Source: CAVPGP01 sp963704025
GTDB lineage: Bacteria > Actinomycetota > Thermoleophilia > Gaiellales > Gaiellaceae
Direction of reading: 5' to 3'
Assembly: GCA_963704025.1 (NCBI GenBank)
Contig: CAVPGP010000005.1
Coordinates: forward strand, 186,001 to 250,000
Length of the DNA stretch: 64,000 nucleotides
The notes under the pieces are model-generated. The model did no database searches. It was not told where the DNA came from and saw only the letters and a program-made list of their open reading frames with translations. Below, piece after piece: positions 26,028-34,733 of this stretch. Position 1 is the first letter of the stretch; the number at the start of each line of letters is the position of its first letter. A program made the translations under genes and the position numbers.

Positions 26028-27353
26028 GTGATCGCGAGGTACTCCCGCCCCGCCATGGCCAGGATCTGGTCGGACGAGGGCAAGCTCGCGGCCTGGTTCG
26101 AGGTCGAGCTCGCGGCGCTCGACGCGTGGGCCGAAGTCGGAGCCGTTCCGGTCGAGGTGGCCGAGACGGTGCGCGCGCAGGCCCAGGTGCCGACCCCGGC
26201 GCGCGTGGCCGAGATCGAGCAGCTGACCGATCACGACACCGCCGCCTTCGTCGATGCGATCGCCGAGCAGCTCGGCCCGGAGGGGCGTTATGTCCACTAC
26301 GGGCTTACGTCCTCGGACGTCGTCGACACCGCGCTCGCGCTGCAGATCCGCGAGGCGGGCAAGCTCGTGCTCGACGGCGTCAACCGGGCGCTCGACGCCG
26401 TCGCCCGCCGCGCTGAGGAGCATCGCGCCACGATCTGCATCGGCCGGTCGCACGGGATCCACGCGGAGCCGATCACCTTCGGCTGGAAGCTCGCCGGCTG
26501 GGCGTTCGAGCTCGACCGGGCGCGAACGCGACTCGCCCGCGCGCTCGAGCAGAACCGGGTCGGCCAGCTGTCGGGCACGGTCGGCACGTATGCGCAGGTC
26601 GAGCCCGACGTGGAGCGTCTCGCCTGCGAGCGGCTGGGCCTCGAGCCCGATCCGCTCTCGACGCAGGTGATCGCACGCGACCGGCACGCGGAGCTGCTGA
26701 ACGCCCTCGCGCTGTGCGCGACCTCGCTCGAGCGCTTCGCCGTCGAGATCAGGCACCTGGCGAGAACGGAGGTGCGCGAGGCTGAAGAGCCGTTCGCCGC
26801 CGGCATGAAGGGTTCGTCGGCCATGCCGCACAAGCGGAACCCGAAGGTGGCGGAGCGGATCTGCGGGCTGGCGCGCGTCGTGCGCGCCGCGGCGCTGGTC
26901 GGGATGGAGAACGTGCCGCTCTGGCACGAGCGCGACATCTCCCAGTCGTCGGCCGAGCGCGTCGTGATCCCGGACTCCTTCATCGCGCTCGACTACATGC
27001 TCGACCGGTTCGCCTGGATCGTGGAAGGGCTCGTCGTGTATCCGGAGCGCATGCGCCGCAACCTCGACTCGAGTCACGGCCTCTTCTTCAGCCACCGGCT
27101 TCTGCTCGCGCTCGTCGACGCCGGGCTGACGCGCGACGAGGCCTACCGCCTCGTCCAGCGGAACGCCATGACCGCCTGGGAGGAGGAGCGCGATTTCCGT
27201 GAGCTCGTCCGGGCAGACGACGAGATCACGAGCCGCCTGGACGCGGACGCGCTCGACGCGGTCTTCGACCTCGCTGCAACCGTCCGTCATGCAGACACCG
27301 TCTTCGAGCGTCTCGAGGCGCTCGTCCGAAGGGAGGAACCCGTCCATGCCTGA
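26028..27353 (+). CDS. purB: Adenylosuccinate lyase
   Basis: A 441-residue fumarase-superfamily lyase acting twice in purine synthesis. It starts at the GTG at 26028 (VIARYSRPAMARIWSDEGKL). Conserved elements are VHYGLTSSDVVDTALAL, the His-bearing GRSHGIHAEP, and the signature GSSAMPHKRNP at about 263-273. Its end overlaps purC by 8 bp. Confidence 0.96.
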   Translation: MIARYSRPAMARIWSDEGKLAAWFEVELAALDAWAEVGAVPVEVAETVRAQAQVPTPARVAEIEQLTDHDTAAFVDAIAEQLGPEGRYVHYGLTSSDVVDTALALQIREAGKLVLDGVNRALDAVARRAEEHRATICIGRSHGIHAEPITFGWKLAGWAFELDRARTRLARALEQNRVGQLSGTVGTYAQVEPDVERLACERLGLEPDPLSTQVIARDRHAELLNALALCATSLERFAVEIRHLARTEVREAEEPFAAGMKGSSAMPHKRNPKVAERICGLARVVRAAALVGMENVPLWHERDISQSSAERVVIPDSFIALDYMLDRFAWIVEGLVVYPERMRRNLDSSHGLFFSHRLLLALVDAGLTRDEAYRLVQRNAMTAWEEERDFRELVRADDEITSRLDADALDAVFDLAATVRHADTVFERLEALVRREEPVHA

Positions 27354-28209
27354 GGCCGTCGCTCACGTCGGGAGCGGCAAGGTGCGCGAGATCTATGCGC
27401 TCGACCACGAGCGGCTCCTGCTCGTCGCAAGCGACCGGATCTCGACGTTCGACGTCGTCCTACCGACCGAGATTCCCGACAAGGGCCGTGTCCTCACCGG
27501 TCTCTCGGCATTCTGGTTTGCGCGTACGAGCGAGCTCGTCGCGAACCACCTGCTGGCGGTCAGGCCCGATGGACGCTCGATGGAGTGCCGACGTCTCGAG
27601 ATGCTGCCGATCGAGTGCGTGGTGCGCGGCTACCTCGCCGGCTCCGGCTGGAAGGACTACCGTACGACCGGCTCGGTCTGCGGCCACGAGCTCCCGGAGG
27701 GGTTGCAGGAATCGGCGCGCCTGCTCGACCCGATCTTCACGCCCTCGACGAAGGCTGCGGAAGGGCACGACGAGAACATCGGCCGCGAGCAGGCGGCCGG
27801 GCTGCTCGGGCGGGAGCGGTTCGACGAGGTCGAGCGGACGTCGCTCGCGCTCTACCGGCACGCAGCCGAGCACGCGGCGGCGCAGGGGATTCTGATCGCG
27901 GACACGAAGTTCGAGTTCGGACTCGACCCGGACGGCACGCTCGTCCTCGCCGACGAGGCGTTCACGCCCGACTCGTCGCGCTTCTGGCCCGCCGACGAGT
28001 ACGCGCCCGGCGGCGCCCAGCCGTCCTTCGACAAGCAGTTCGCCCGCGACTACTGCGAGTCGCTCGGCTGGGACAAGGCACATCCCGGCCCCGAGCTGCC
28101 TTCCGACGTCGTCGCGGGAACGAGGGCGCGCTACGTCGAGGCGTTCGAGCGCCTGACCGGTACGAGCTTCGACGCCTACCTCGCCGACCCCGAGGCGGTG
28201 CTCCGTTGA
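27346..28209 (+). CDS. purC: SAICAR synthetase
   Basis: A 287-residue phosphoribosylaminoimidazole-succinocarboxamide synthase, the longer form. It shows VGSGKVREIYAL, VASDRISTFDVVLPTEIPDKG, VVRGYLAGSGWKDY, the substrate loop IADTKFEFGL and LADEAFTPDSSRFWP. The ATG at 27346 overlaps purB. The TGA overlaps the TTG start of purS. Confidence 0.96.
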   Translation: MPEAVAHVGSGKVREIYALDHERLLLVASDRISTFDVVLPTEIPDKGRVLTGLSAFWFARTSELVANHLLAVRPDGRSMECRRLEMLPIECVVRGYLAGSGWKDYRTTGSVCGHELPEGLQESARLLDPIFTPSTKAAEGHDENIGREQAAGLLGRERFDEVERTSLALYRHAAEHAAAQGILIADTKFEFGLDPDGTLVLADEAFTPDSSRFWPADEYAPGGAQPSFDKQFARDYCESLGWDKAHPGPELPSDVVAGTRARYVEAFERLTGTSFDAYLADPEAVLR

Positions 28210-28451
28210 GGGCGACCGTGCTCGTCCGGCCGAAGCCGGGGATCCTCGATCCGCAAGGAGAGGCCGTGCAGACCTCGCTCCGCCATCTCGGCTTCGAGGT
28301 CAGCGGCGCCCGGGTCGGCCGGCTGGTGGACCTGGAGGTCGACGCGGACGACCCGGTCGAGGCGCGTGCCCAGCTCGAACGGATGTGCGAGCAGCTGCTC
28401 GCGAACCCGCTGATCGAGAGCTTCGAGATCGAAGTGACGGGAGCCGCGTGA
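28206..28451 (+). CDS. purS: FGAM synthase subunit PurS
   Basis: An 81-residue small subunit that bridges PurQ and PurL. Conserved sequence: RATVLVRPKPGILDPQGEAV, LRHLGF and the C-terminal NPLIESFEIEV. The likely start is the TTG at 28206, which overlaps the purC stop (TTGA). It is in turn overlapped by purQ (GTGA). Confidence 0.93.
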   Translation: MRATVLVRPKPGILDPQGEAVQTSLRHLGFEVSGARVGRLVDLEVDADDPVEARAQLERMCEQLLANPLIESFEIEVTGAA

Positions 28452-29143
28452 GCGCCCGGCCGAAGATCGGTGTCGTCACCTTCCCCGGGTCGCTCGACGA
28501 TCGCGACGCGGACTGGGCTCTCGGGGCCGTCGGTGCGCGGACGGTGTCCATCTGGCACGCCGACCACGAGCTCCCCGACGTCGCCGGAATCGTCTTGCCC
28601 GGCGGATTCTCGTACGGCGACTACCTGCGCGCAGGCGCAATCGCCAGCCGCTCGCCGATCATGCAGGCGGTCACCCGGTTCGCGGCCGACGGCGGTCTCG
28701 TGCTGGGGATCTGTAACGGCTTCCAGATCCTCTGCGAGGCCGGACTCCTCCCGGGAGCGCTGCTTCCGAACGCGTCACTGTCCTTCGTCTGTCGCGACGC
28801 GGACCTGATCGTGGGCGGGTCCCGGACGGCGTTCCTGTCGCGGTGCGAGCCCGGCAGCCGGCTGACCATCCCCGTCAAGCACGGAGAGGGTCGCTGGTAC
28901 GCGAACGAGGAGCTCTATCGGGAGCTCGCCGACAACGGCCAGATCGCGCTGACCTACGAGGGCGAGAGCCCGAGCGGTTCGCTCGGCAACGTCGCCGGCA
29001 TCTGCAACGCAGCGGGAAACGTCTTCGGCCTGATGCCGCATCCCGAGCACGCGGTCGATCCGCTGCTCGGCTCAGGCGACGGGGCGCTGATCCTCGCGTC
29101 GATGGTCGACGCGGCTCGTGCTGGTGTGCCGGCGGCCGTCTAG
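28448..29143 (+). CDS. purQ: FGAM synthase glutaminase subunit PurQ
   Basis: A 231-residue class I glutamine amidotransferase. The nucleophile Cys is in LGICNGFQIL, the His/Glu pair in MPHPEHAVDP, and the oxyanion region in LPGGFSYGDYLRAGA. It supplies ammonia to PurL. No purL gene follows here: the next gene is on the opposite strand, so purL and purF must lie elsewhere. Confidence 0.95.
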   Translation: MSARPKIGVVTFPGSLDDRDADWALGAVGARTVSIWHADHELPDVAGIVLPGGFSYGDYLRAGAIASRSPIMQAVTRFAADGGLVLGICNGFQILCEAGLLPGALLPNASLSFVCRDADLIVGGSRTAFLSRCEPGSRLTIPVKHGEGRWYANEELYRELADNGQIALTYEGESPSGSLGNVAGICNAAGNVFGLMPHPEHAVDPLLGSGDGALILASMVDAARAGVPAAV

Positions 29144-29475
29144 GCATCCCCTCCCGGACCGACGTCGAGGCCCAGCGCGGCCGCGAGCCGAGGCCGTTCG
29201 CGGAGCGCCTTGTGCAGCCGTTCGACGTCCTGCGCCCGCAAGGTGACCGGCCCGCGGCGCGCCGACCCGTCGGTGGAGTACGCGAAGCGGACGAGCAGCT
29301 CTCCTTTCGCCCCCACGAGGAGCTGCACCACCGAGCTGAAGCGCCGCTCGGCGGCCCGTTGGGCGAGCTGCAGCTCCTCGACGATCTCCGCCTGGCCCCA
29401 GGGTGTTGCCGCGTGTCTGGTCGCCGCGTTCCTGGCGGCGCCGGTCGCCTTCGCTCGTGTCGCTTTCGGTGCCAC
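29140..29475 (-). CDS. Small hypothetical protein
   Basis: About 111 residues from a GTG at 29475 (APKATRAKATGAARNAATRH opening, basic and Ala-rich); the open frame runs further upstream without obvious coding character. The middle (AEIVEELQLAQRAAERRFSS) is helical and the end has VTLRAQDVERLHKAL. It overlaps the purQ stop by 4 bp on the opposite strand. No recognised family. Confidence 0.55.
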   Translation of the reverse strand: MAPKATRAKATGAARNAATRHAATPWGQAEIVEELQLAQRAAERRFSSVVQLLVGAKGELLVRFAYSTDGSARRGPVTLRAQDVERLHKALRERPRLAAALGLDVGPGGDA

Positions 29476-29668
29476 GAATCGACCGTAGCGGCGCGGCTCG
29501 CACAGATGGGAGACAGCTTTGCAACAAAAGCGCATGCAGGCCGAGCCGCTCTGAGCCGAGTTGCGCCGCCTGGGCCGCTCCGGCACACCCGGCCGCGCCG
29601 GGCTCGTGCCGCTCCGTTCGCCGGGCGCGGCGCCCCCTGGCGACGCCCGATCGACGTAGGATCCGAGC

Positions 29669-30130
29669 GTGAAGGCGCCTGTGCTCGCCGTGGCCGCGTC
29701 CCTGGCCCTCCTGGCCGCGGGCTGTGGGGGCTCGAACGTCGCGAACGCCCCCCACGAGGATCCCGGGCAGGTCTTCACGCGGCTCGTCCAGCACGAGCTC
29801 GCCGGCCGCCGCGCCTCCTCGTACGCGATGCTGGTCGACGCGCAGCGCGACCTCGTCCCGCGCTCGCTCTACGTCAGCTGCTCGCCGGGGGCGCCGATCG
29901 ACGATGCGGACGTGGTGGTGGTCAAGGTGTTCGACGAGGAGTACGTCGTCCCGAAGGTCGGCCGCAAGCAGACCAAGGCGATCAGCTGGCGCCTCGTCGT
30001 CCGTCCGCCCGACGGCGGCGACCCGATCACGCTCAACCGCAAGGGGCACCTGATCGCGGAGGACGGCGAATGGCACTGGACGCTGACCGAGAAGAGCCTC
30101 GCGTCGTTCCGCGCGGGGATGTGCCCCTGA
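29669..30130 (+). CDS. Putative lipoprotein
   Basis: A 153-residue protein with a lipobox (LLAAGC, Cys about 19) after a short hydrophobic N-terminus, GTG start. The mature domain of about 130 residues has two further Cys (SCSPG and the C-terminal MCP) and beta-prone segments (ISWRLVVRPP, GEWHWTLTE). Its end overlaps the next gene by 10 bp. Function unknown. Confidence 0.7.
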   Translation: MKAPVLAVAASLALLAAGCGGSNVANAPHEDPGQVFTRLVQHELAGRRASSYAMLVDAQRDLVPRSLYVSCSPGAPIDDADVVVVKVFDEEYVVPKVGRKQTKAISWRLVVRPPDGGDPITLNRKGHLIAEDGEWHWTLTEKSLASFRAGMCP

Positions 30131-31107
30131 CGGTCACGCTCGACGACGTCCGGGCAGCTGCCGGACGGCTCGACGGCGTCGCACACCGGACTCCCGTCTT
30201 CACGTCGCGGACCCTCGACGAGCGAGCCGGAGCCCAGGTGTTCCTGAAGGCGGAGAACCTGCAGCGCGGCGGGGCATTCAAGTTCAGGGGCGCGTACAAC
30301 GCGATCGCGACGCTGCCCGACGACCGGCGCCGACGCGGCGTCGCAGCCTTCTCGTCCGGCAACCACGCACAGGCAGTCGCGCTCGCCGCTTCGCTTCTCG
30401 GAACGCAGGCGGTGATCCTGATGCCGACGGACGCGCCGCCGACCAAGCTCGCGGCGACCCGCGGGTACGGCGCCGAGGTCGTCACATACGATCGCTACCG
30501 GGATGATCGCGAGGCGCTCGGAGCCGCACTGGCAGACGAGCGCGGCCTGGCGCTGATTCCACCGTTCGACCACCCCGACGTCGTCGCGGGCCAGGGAACG
30601 ACGGCGCTCGAGCTGCTGGACGAGCTCCCCGATCTCGACACGCTCGTGACCCCGGTGGGCGGGGCCGGGCTGCTCGCCGGCTGCGCGACCGCCGCCAGGG
30701 GCCTCGCCGACGCGATCCGCGTCGTCGGCGTCGAGCCGGAGGCGGGCGACGACGTCCGCCGGTCGCTTGCTGCGGGCGAACGGGTGACGATCGACGTGCC
30801 GCGGACGATCGCAGACGGCCTGCAGACGACCGCGCCGGGAGCGGTCACCTTCCCGATCGTGCAGCGGCTCGTCGACGAGGTGGTGACGGTCTCCGACGAC
30901 GAGCTTCTGGCGGCGATGCGATTCCTCTTCGAGCACCTGAAGCTCGTCGTCGAGCCGAGCGGCGCTGCGGGAGTCGCGGCGGTGTTCGCCGGCCGAAGCC
31001 CCCGCCCCGGCCGGCGGATCGGCGTCGTCCTCTCGGGCGGGAACATCGGCGCCGACCGGTTCGCCGAGCTGCTTGGATTCTCACGCGGATTCTCAAGCCG
31101 CTCTTAG
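30121..31107 (+). CDS. PLP-dependent threonine/serine dehydratase
   Basis: A 328-residue fold-type II enzyme. The Schiff-base Lys is in GAFKFRGAYNAI, the substrate loop is SSGNHAQAVA, and the phosphate-binding Gly loop is VGGAGLLAG; the C-terminus has LSGGNIGADRF. There is no C-terminal ACT regulatory domain, as in catabolic dehydratases or serine racemase-like enzymes. The start is the GTG at 30121, inside the end of the lipoprotein gene. Confidence 0.9.
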   Translation: MPLTVTLDDVRAAAGRLDGVAHRTPVFTSRTLDERAGAQVFLKAENLQRGGAFKFRGAYNAIATLPDDRRRRGVAAFSSGNHAQAVALAASLLGTQAVILMPTDAPPTKLAATRGYGAEVVTYDRYRDDREALGAALADERGLALIPPFDHPDVVAGQGTTALELLDELPDLDTLVTPVGGAGLLAGCATAARGLADAIRVVGVEPEAGDDVRRSLAAGERVTIDVPRTIADGLQTTAPGAVTFPIVQRLVDEVVTVSDDELLAAMRFLFEHLKLVVEPSGAAGVAAVFAGRSPRPGRRIGVVLSGGNIGADRFAELLGFSRGFSSRS

Positions 31108-31129
31108 GCGCCCCGATTACCGTCCCCGC

Positions 31130-31813
31130 ATGGACGAGAGCAAGCTCACACGACGCGGATCGCTCCTGAAGCTCGGCGGTCTCGCCGCCGCCGTGCTCGG
31201 CGCCGGCTCGCTCGAGGCGGAGAGCGCCGCGGGCGGCCCCGCAGGCGTCGCCTCGGGCCTCGTCCGGTGCGTGCTCTCGCCCGAGCAGACCGAGGGCCCG
31301 TACTACATCGCGAACGAGAAGCTCCGCCGGGACATCACCGAGGGCAAGAAAGGCGCGCAGCTCATGCTGCGTGCGACCGTCGTCGACGCCGCCACCTGCA
31401 AGCCGATCAAAGAGGCCGCTGTCGACATCTGGCACTGCGACGCCGGCGGCAACTACTCTGCCTTCTCGACGCCCGACCAGCGCACCTACCTGCGGGGCAT
31501 CCAGAAGACCGACGCGAACGGCCTCGCGATCTTCAAGACGATCTACCCCGGCTGGTACCAGGGACGCACCGTGCACATCCACGTCAAGGTGCACGTGGGC
31601 GGGAACGTGATCCACACGGGCCAGCTTTACTTTCCCGATGCGGTGACGGATCGGGTCTACAAGCGGGCCCCGTACAGCGCCCGCCCCGGGCGCACGACGC
31701 GCAACGCGAACGACTCGATCTTCGTCAACGGCGGCAGCAAGTCGCTCGTCGCCGTGGCGGCGAACGCCGCCGGCGGCTACACGGGGCGAATCACCATGGG
31801 GGTCAACCGCTAG
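31130..31813 (+). CDS. Exported intradiol ring-cleavage dioxygenase-like protein
   Basis: A 227-residue protein. A twin-arginine-like N-terminus (TRRGSLLKLGGLAAAVLGAG) suggests folded export with metal. Family motifs: TEGPYYI, WHCDAGGNYS, then TIYPGWYQGRTVHIHVKV, which carries the iron-binding Tyr and two His. These enzymes open catechol rings using Fe(III). Its TAG stop is the outer end of palindromic element B. Confidence 0.87.
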   Translation: MDESKLTRRGSLLKLGGLAAAVLGAGSLEAESAAGGPAGVASGLVRCVLSPEQTEGPYYIANEKLRRDITEGKKGAQLMLRATVVDAATCKPIKEAAVDIWHCDAGGNYSAFSTPDQRTYLRGIQKTDANGLAIFKTIYPGWYQGRTVHIHVKVHVGGNVIHTGQLYFPDAVTDRVYKRAPYSARPGRTTRNANDSIFVNGGSKSLVAVAANAAGGYTGRITMGVNR

Positions 31814-31977
31814 GACGGCTTGGCGGAACAGCCCTCGTCGCCAGTTGCGTGGCGGAGTGGTCGAGGCAAGGACGCAGGGAGCGGGGAGAGCAAAGCTCTC
31901 GCCGCGACTGAGGACGCTGCATCGGACACTCCGACGCGCGCACGGCGGCTCAGCGGTTGTTTCGCCAAGCCGTCCTA
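31811..31977. repeat. 167-bp palindromic element B (TAG-ended)
   Basis: Outer arms TAGGACGGCTTGGCGGAACA (31811-31830) and its complement at 31958-31977 match at 19 of 20 positions; the mismatch would still form a G-U pair in RNA. Inside there are further complementary blocks (GCGGGGAGAGC with GCTCTCGCCGC; GGAGTG with CACTCC). Both ends coincide with stop codons: the TAG of the dioxygenase on the left and the TAG of the minus-strand aminotransferase on the right. Length equals element A exactly. Confidence 0.8.
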
Positions 31978-33324
31978 GGGCGAGACGAGCTCCCGCGCGG
32001 CCTCGGTGAAGACGGCCGTGTGGAGGTCGACGTCCGCCTCGGTCGTGGCGGGCGACATCAACGCCATGTTGTGGAAGGGCGTCAACAGCACGCCGCGGTT
32101 GAGCGCGTAGAGGTGGATCAGCCGGTCGAGCAGGCGGTCCTCCCCGGCCGCCGCCTCGCTGCCCGTGACGGGCCGCTCCGGGCGGAAGAGGTACTCGACG
32201 CGGCAGCCGAGCCGCGTCACGTGCCACGGCAGCGAGCTCTCGTCGATCGCGTCCTGGACGCCGCGCTCGAACCGCTCGCCGAGCGCGATCATGTGCTCGA
32301 ACGCCTGCTCCGTGAGGACGTGCTCGAGCGTGGCCCGCATCGCGGCCAGCGAGAGCACATTCGCGGCCAGCGTGCCGCCGACGCCGCCGACGTCCGACTC
32401 GTCCCTGCCGATCGCGCCCTCGACACGGGCCGCGACCTCGGCGCTGAACCCGTACGCGGCCGAGGCGATACCGCTGCCGATCGCCTTCCCGACGGTGAGC
32501 ACATCCGGTTCGAGGGAGTGCGCCCCGGTGTAGCCGCCCGGCCCGGCGCAGAGCGTGTGCGTCTCGTCGACGATCAGCAGCGTCCCCGTCCGCCGCGTCA
32601 ACTCCCGCAGGGCGTCGTGGAACCCGGGCTCGGGGAGGACGATCCCGATGTTCGTCAGCGCGGGCTCGGTGAGGGCGCAGGCGACGTCGCCGTGCGCCAG
32701 CTCACGCTCGAGCGCGTCGACGTCGTTCCACTCGACCACGCGCGTGGTCTCGGCCGGCGGCACGGGCGGGCCGAGGTTGCCGTCGCGCTCCACCACCCGG
32801 CCGTCCCGGAGCGCGGCGAACGTCTCGTCGACCGTGCCGTGGTAGCACCAGTTGAAGACGAGCACCTTCGACCGGCCCGTGACCAGCCGGCAGAGCCGGA
32901 TCGCGAACCGGTTCGCGTCGGTCGCGGTCAGCGCGAACTGCCACCGCGGCAGCCCGAAGCGGCGGCTCAGCTCCTCCCCCACCCGGAGCGCCTCCTCGCT
33001 CGGCAGCATCAGCGTGATCCCGCGTGCGGCCTGCTCGGCGACGGCTCGCACGACCGGCTCGGGCGAATGGCCGGTCATGGCGCCCGTGTCCCCGAGGCAG
33101 AAGTCGGCGTACTCGAGCCCGTCGACGTCGCGGAAGCGCGCGCCCGCGGCCTCGGCGGCGAACACCGGGTGGCCGCCGGGCCAGCGCACCATCCAGTGCA
33201 TGGGCACGCCGGCGAGGAGCGACGAGCGCGCCCGAGCCGCGAGCTGCGCCGAGCGCGGATGCGTCTGCCCAAACCGCTCGAGCTCGCGCTCGAGCAGCAC
33301 CTCTGCGCGTTCGTGGATACCCAC
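31975..33324 (-). CDS. Class III PLP aminotransferase (glutamate-1-semialdehyde aminomutase-like)
   Basis: A 449-residue fold-type I enzyme. The PLP Lys is about 280 in LTVGKAIGSGIA, the Asp is in LLIVDETHTL, and CLGDTGAMTGHSP and SATDAN-like TATDANRFAIRL match GSA-aminomutase relatives. It is unlikely to be hemL itself because no heme gene is near and the active-site loops differ. Its TAG stop forms the right end of element B. Confidence 0.86.
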   Translation of the reverse strand: MGIHERAEVLLERELERFGQTHPRSAQLAARARSSLLAGVPMHWMVRWPGGHPVFAAEAAGARFRDVDGLEYADFCLGDTGAMTGHSPEPVVRAVAEQAARGITLMLPSEEALRVGEELSRRFGLPRWQFALTATDANRFAIRLCRLVTGRSKVLVFNWCYHGTVDETFAALRDGRVVERDGNLGPPVPPAETTRVVEWNDVDALERELAHGDVACALTEPALTNIGIVLPEPGFHDALRELTRRTGTLLIVDETHTLCAGPGGYTGAHSLEPDVLTVGKAIGSGIASAAYGFSAEVAARVEGAIGRDESDVGGVGGTLAANVLSLAAMRATLEHVLTEQAFEHMIALGERFERGVQDAIDESSLPWHVTRLGCRVEYLFRPERPVTGSEAAAGEDRLLDRLIHLYALNRGVLLTPFHNMALMSPATTEADVDLHTAVFTEAARELVSP

Positions 33325-33413
33325 CGGCGGACGTTACCGCGCCCGTTTGCCGCGGAGCGACATGACCCACCGGCGTCCTATCGCGCGGACCGCGCGGCGT
33401 CTACGCTGGGTCC

Positions 33414-33869
33414 GTGAACCGTCGGCTCTCAGTCATCCCGGTCGTTCTCACGCTGGCTCTCGCCGCGGCAGGCCCGGCCGCCTCGAAGCCCATTCCCGGC
33501 TTCCGCTCGCCCACGGGGAACATCAAGTGCCTCTTCGTCCCGCCCTCTGGCAGTGCCAGGACCGGCACGCTGCTCTGCCAGATCGCCCATGCCGGCTACG
33601 CGAAGGCACTGCAGTCGAGGTGCATGGCGCGCGATCAGCTCGACTGGCACGGTTTCATACTCGGCGCCGCTACGAGGGGCGGCAGCAGCTGCTCCGGCGG
33701 GATCCTCTACAACCCGGACACGCAGCGGCCGACCTACGTGCGGCTCCCGTACGGGCATGCCTGGCGCCGTTCCGCATTCACCTGCTACTCCCGCGTGAGC
33801 GGCGTCACCTGCACATCGGCGGCGGGACACGGGCTCTTCATCTCCCGCCTCTCCTGGCGCACCTGGTAG
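33414..33869 (+). CDS. Small secreted Cys-rich protein (DUF6636-like)
   Basis: A 151-residue protein with a signal peptide (VVLTLALAAAGPAAS), GTG start. The mature part has FRSPTGNIKCLF, a CSGGILY segment, YGHAWRRSAFTCYSR and VTCTSAAGHGLFISR. This Cys-paired pattern is seen in a widespread actinobacterial family of secreted proteins of unknown role. The Cys pairs are probably disulfides. Confidence 0.78.
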   Translation: MNRRLSVIPVVLTLALAAAGPAASKPIPGFRSPTGNIKCLFVPPSGSARTGTLLCQIAHAGYAKALQSRCMARDQLDWHGFILGAATRGGSSCSGGILYNPDTQRPTYVRLPYGHAWRRSAFTCYSRVSGVTCTSAAGHGLFISRLSWRTW

Positions 33870-33890
33870 CGCAGGCCGTCCGCGCGTCTC

Positions 33891-34733
33891 GTGCAGACGT
33901 TGACGCAGGTCCTCTGGCTCGGCGGCCCGCCGGGCGCCGGCAAGACCGCGATCGCAACCCGGCTGGCGCGCCGCCACGGACTCCGCTGGTACAACGCCGA
34001 CACGCAGACGTGGGCGCACCGCGACCGGGCGCTCCGCGAGGGGAACCCGGCGGCACGACGGTGGGAGGCGATGACGCCGCAGGAGCGCTGGCTGGGCTCG
34101 ACGCCGGCCGAGATGCTCGAGCTCTCGCTGCATGCAGAGCGCGGCCCGATGGTCGTGGACGACATCCGGCGGCTCCCGGACTCACCGCTCGTGGTCGCAG
34201 AGGGCTCGACGCTGCCGCCGGACGTCGTCTCGTCCGCACGTGCCGACCCGGCACGCGCGCTCTGGCTGATCCCGACGCGCGAGCTTCAGCTGCGCCGGCT
34301 GGCCGAGCGCGGGACACCACCCGGGCCCTCGCAGCTCTACCTCCTCCTCGGCGAGGTGATCGAGCGCGACACGCGGGCGCACGGAGCCCCCGTACTCGCC
34401 GTCGACGGGTCGCGCGGGATCGCCGACATGGTCGCAGCGGTCGAGGATCGCTTCGCAGCCGCGCTCGCGCAGGGCCCGCGCGCGGGGACCCTCGCCGAGC
34501 GCCGGGCCCTGCTCCGCGAGGCGAACGACGCGATCGCGGCACAGATCCGCGGCTACCACGCCCGGCCCTGGGCCGAAGGCGACGCCGAGACGGCGGTCCG
34601 CGAGTTCCTCTGCGAGTGCGGCGATCCAGTCTGCGAGGCGAGCGTCGACCTCCCCGTGGGCGACCTGTCCGCCGGGCCGGCGCTGGCGCCGGGCCACGGT
34701 ACCGCCTCGTCCAGTCAGGCGCGGACGCGGTAG
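33891..34733 (+). CDS. P-loop kinase-like protein with C-terminal Cys motif
   Basis: A 280-residue protein with Walker A GGPPGAGKT (residues 11-19), a central VVDDIRRLP and a lid-like Arg cluster (LRRLAERG). It resembles small nucleoside or shikimate-type kinases. The C-terminal 60 residues carry FLCECGDPVCEASVDLP, a Cys-rich motif seen as a separate small domain in other actinobacterial proteins. The start is the GTG at 33891. It is convergent with the next gene, with a 19-bp overlap. Confidence 0.72.
   Translation: MQTLTQVLWLGGPPGAGKTAIATRLARRHGLRWYNADTQTWAHRDRALREGNPAARRWEAMTPQERWLGSTPAEMLELSLHAERGPMVVDDIRRLPDSPLVVAEGSTLPPDVVSSARADPARALWLIPTRELQLRRLAERGTPPGPSQLYLLLGEVIERDTRAHGAPVLAVDGSRGIADMVAAVEDRFAAALAQGPRAGTLAERRALLREANDAIAAQIRGYHARPWAEGDAETAVREFLCECGDPVCEASVDLPVGDLSAGPALAPGHGTASSSQARTR

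Noticed and set aside
31840..31930. tRNA-like pattern inside element B (GGCGGAGTGGTCGAGG)
   Set aside because: A D-arm-like start is visible, but no anticodon arm or T-arm follows; the bases pair with the rest of the palindrome instead.
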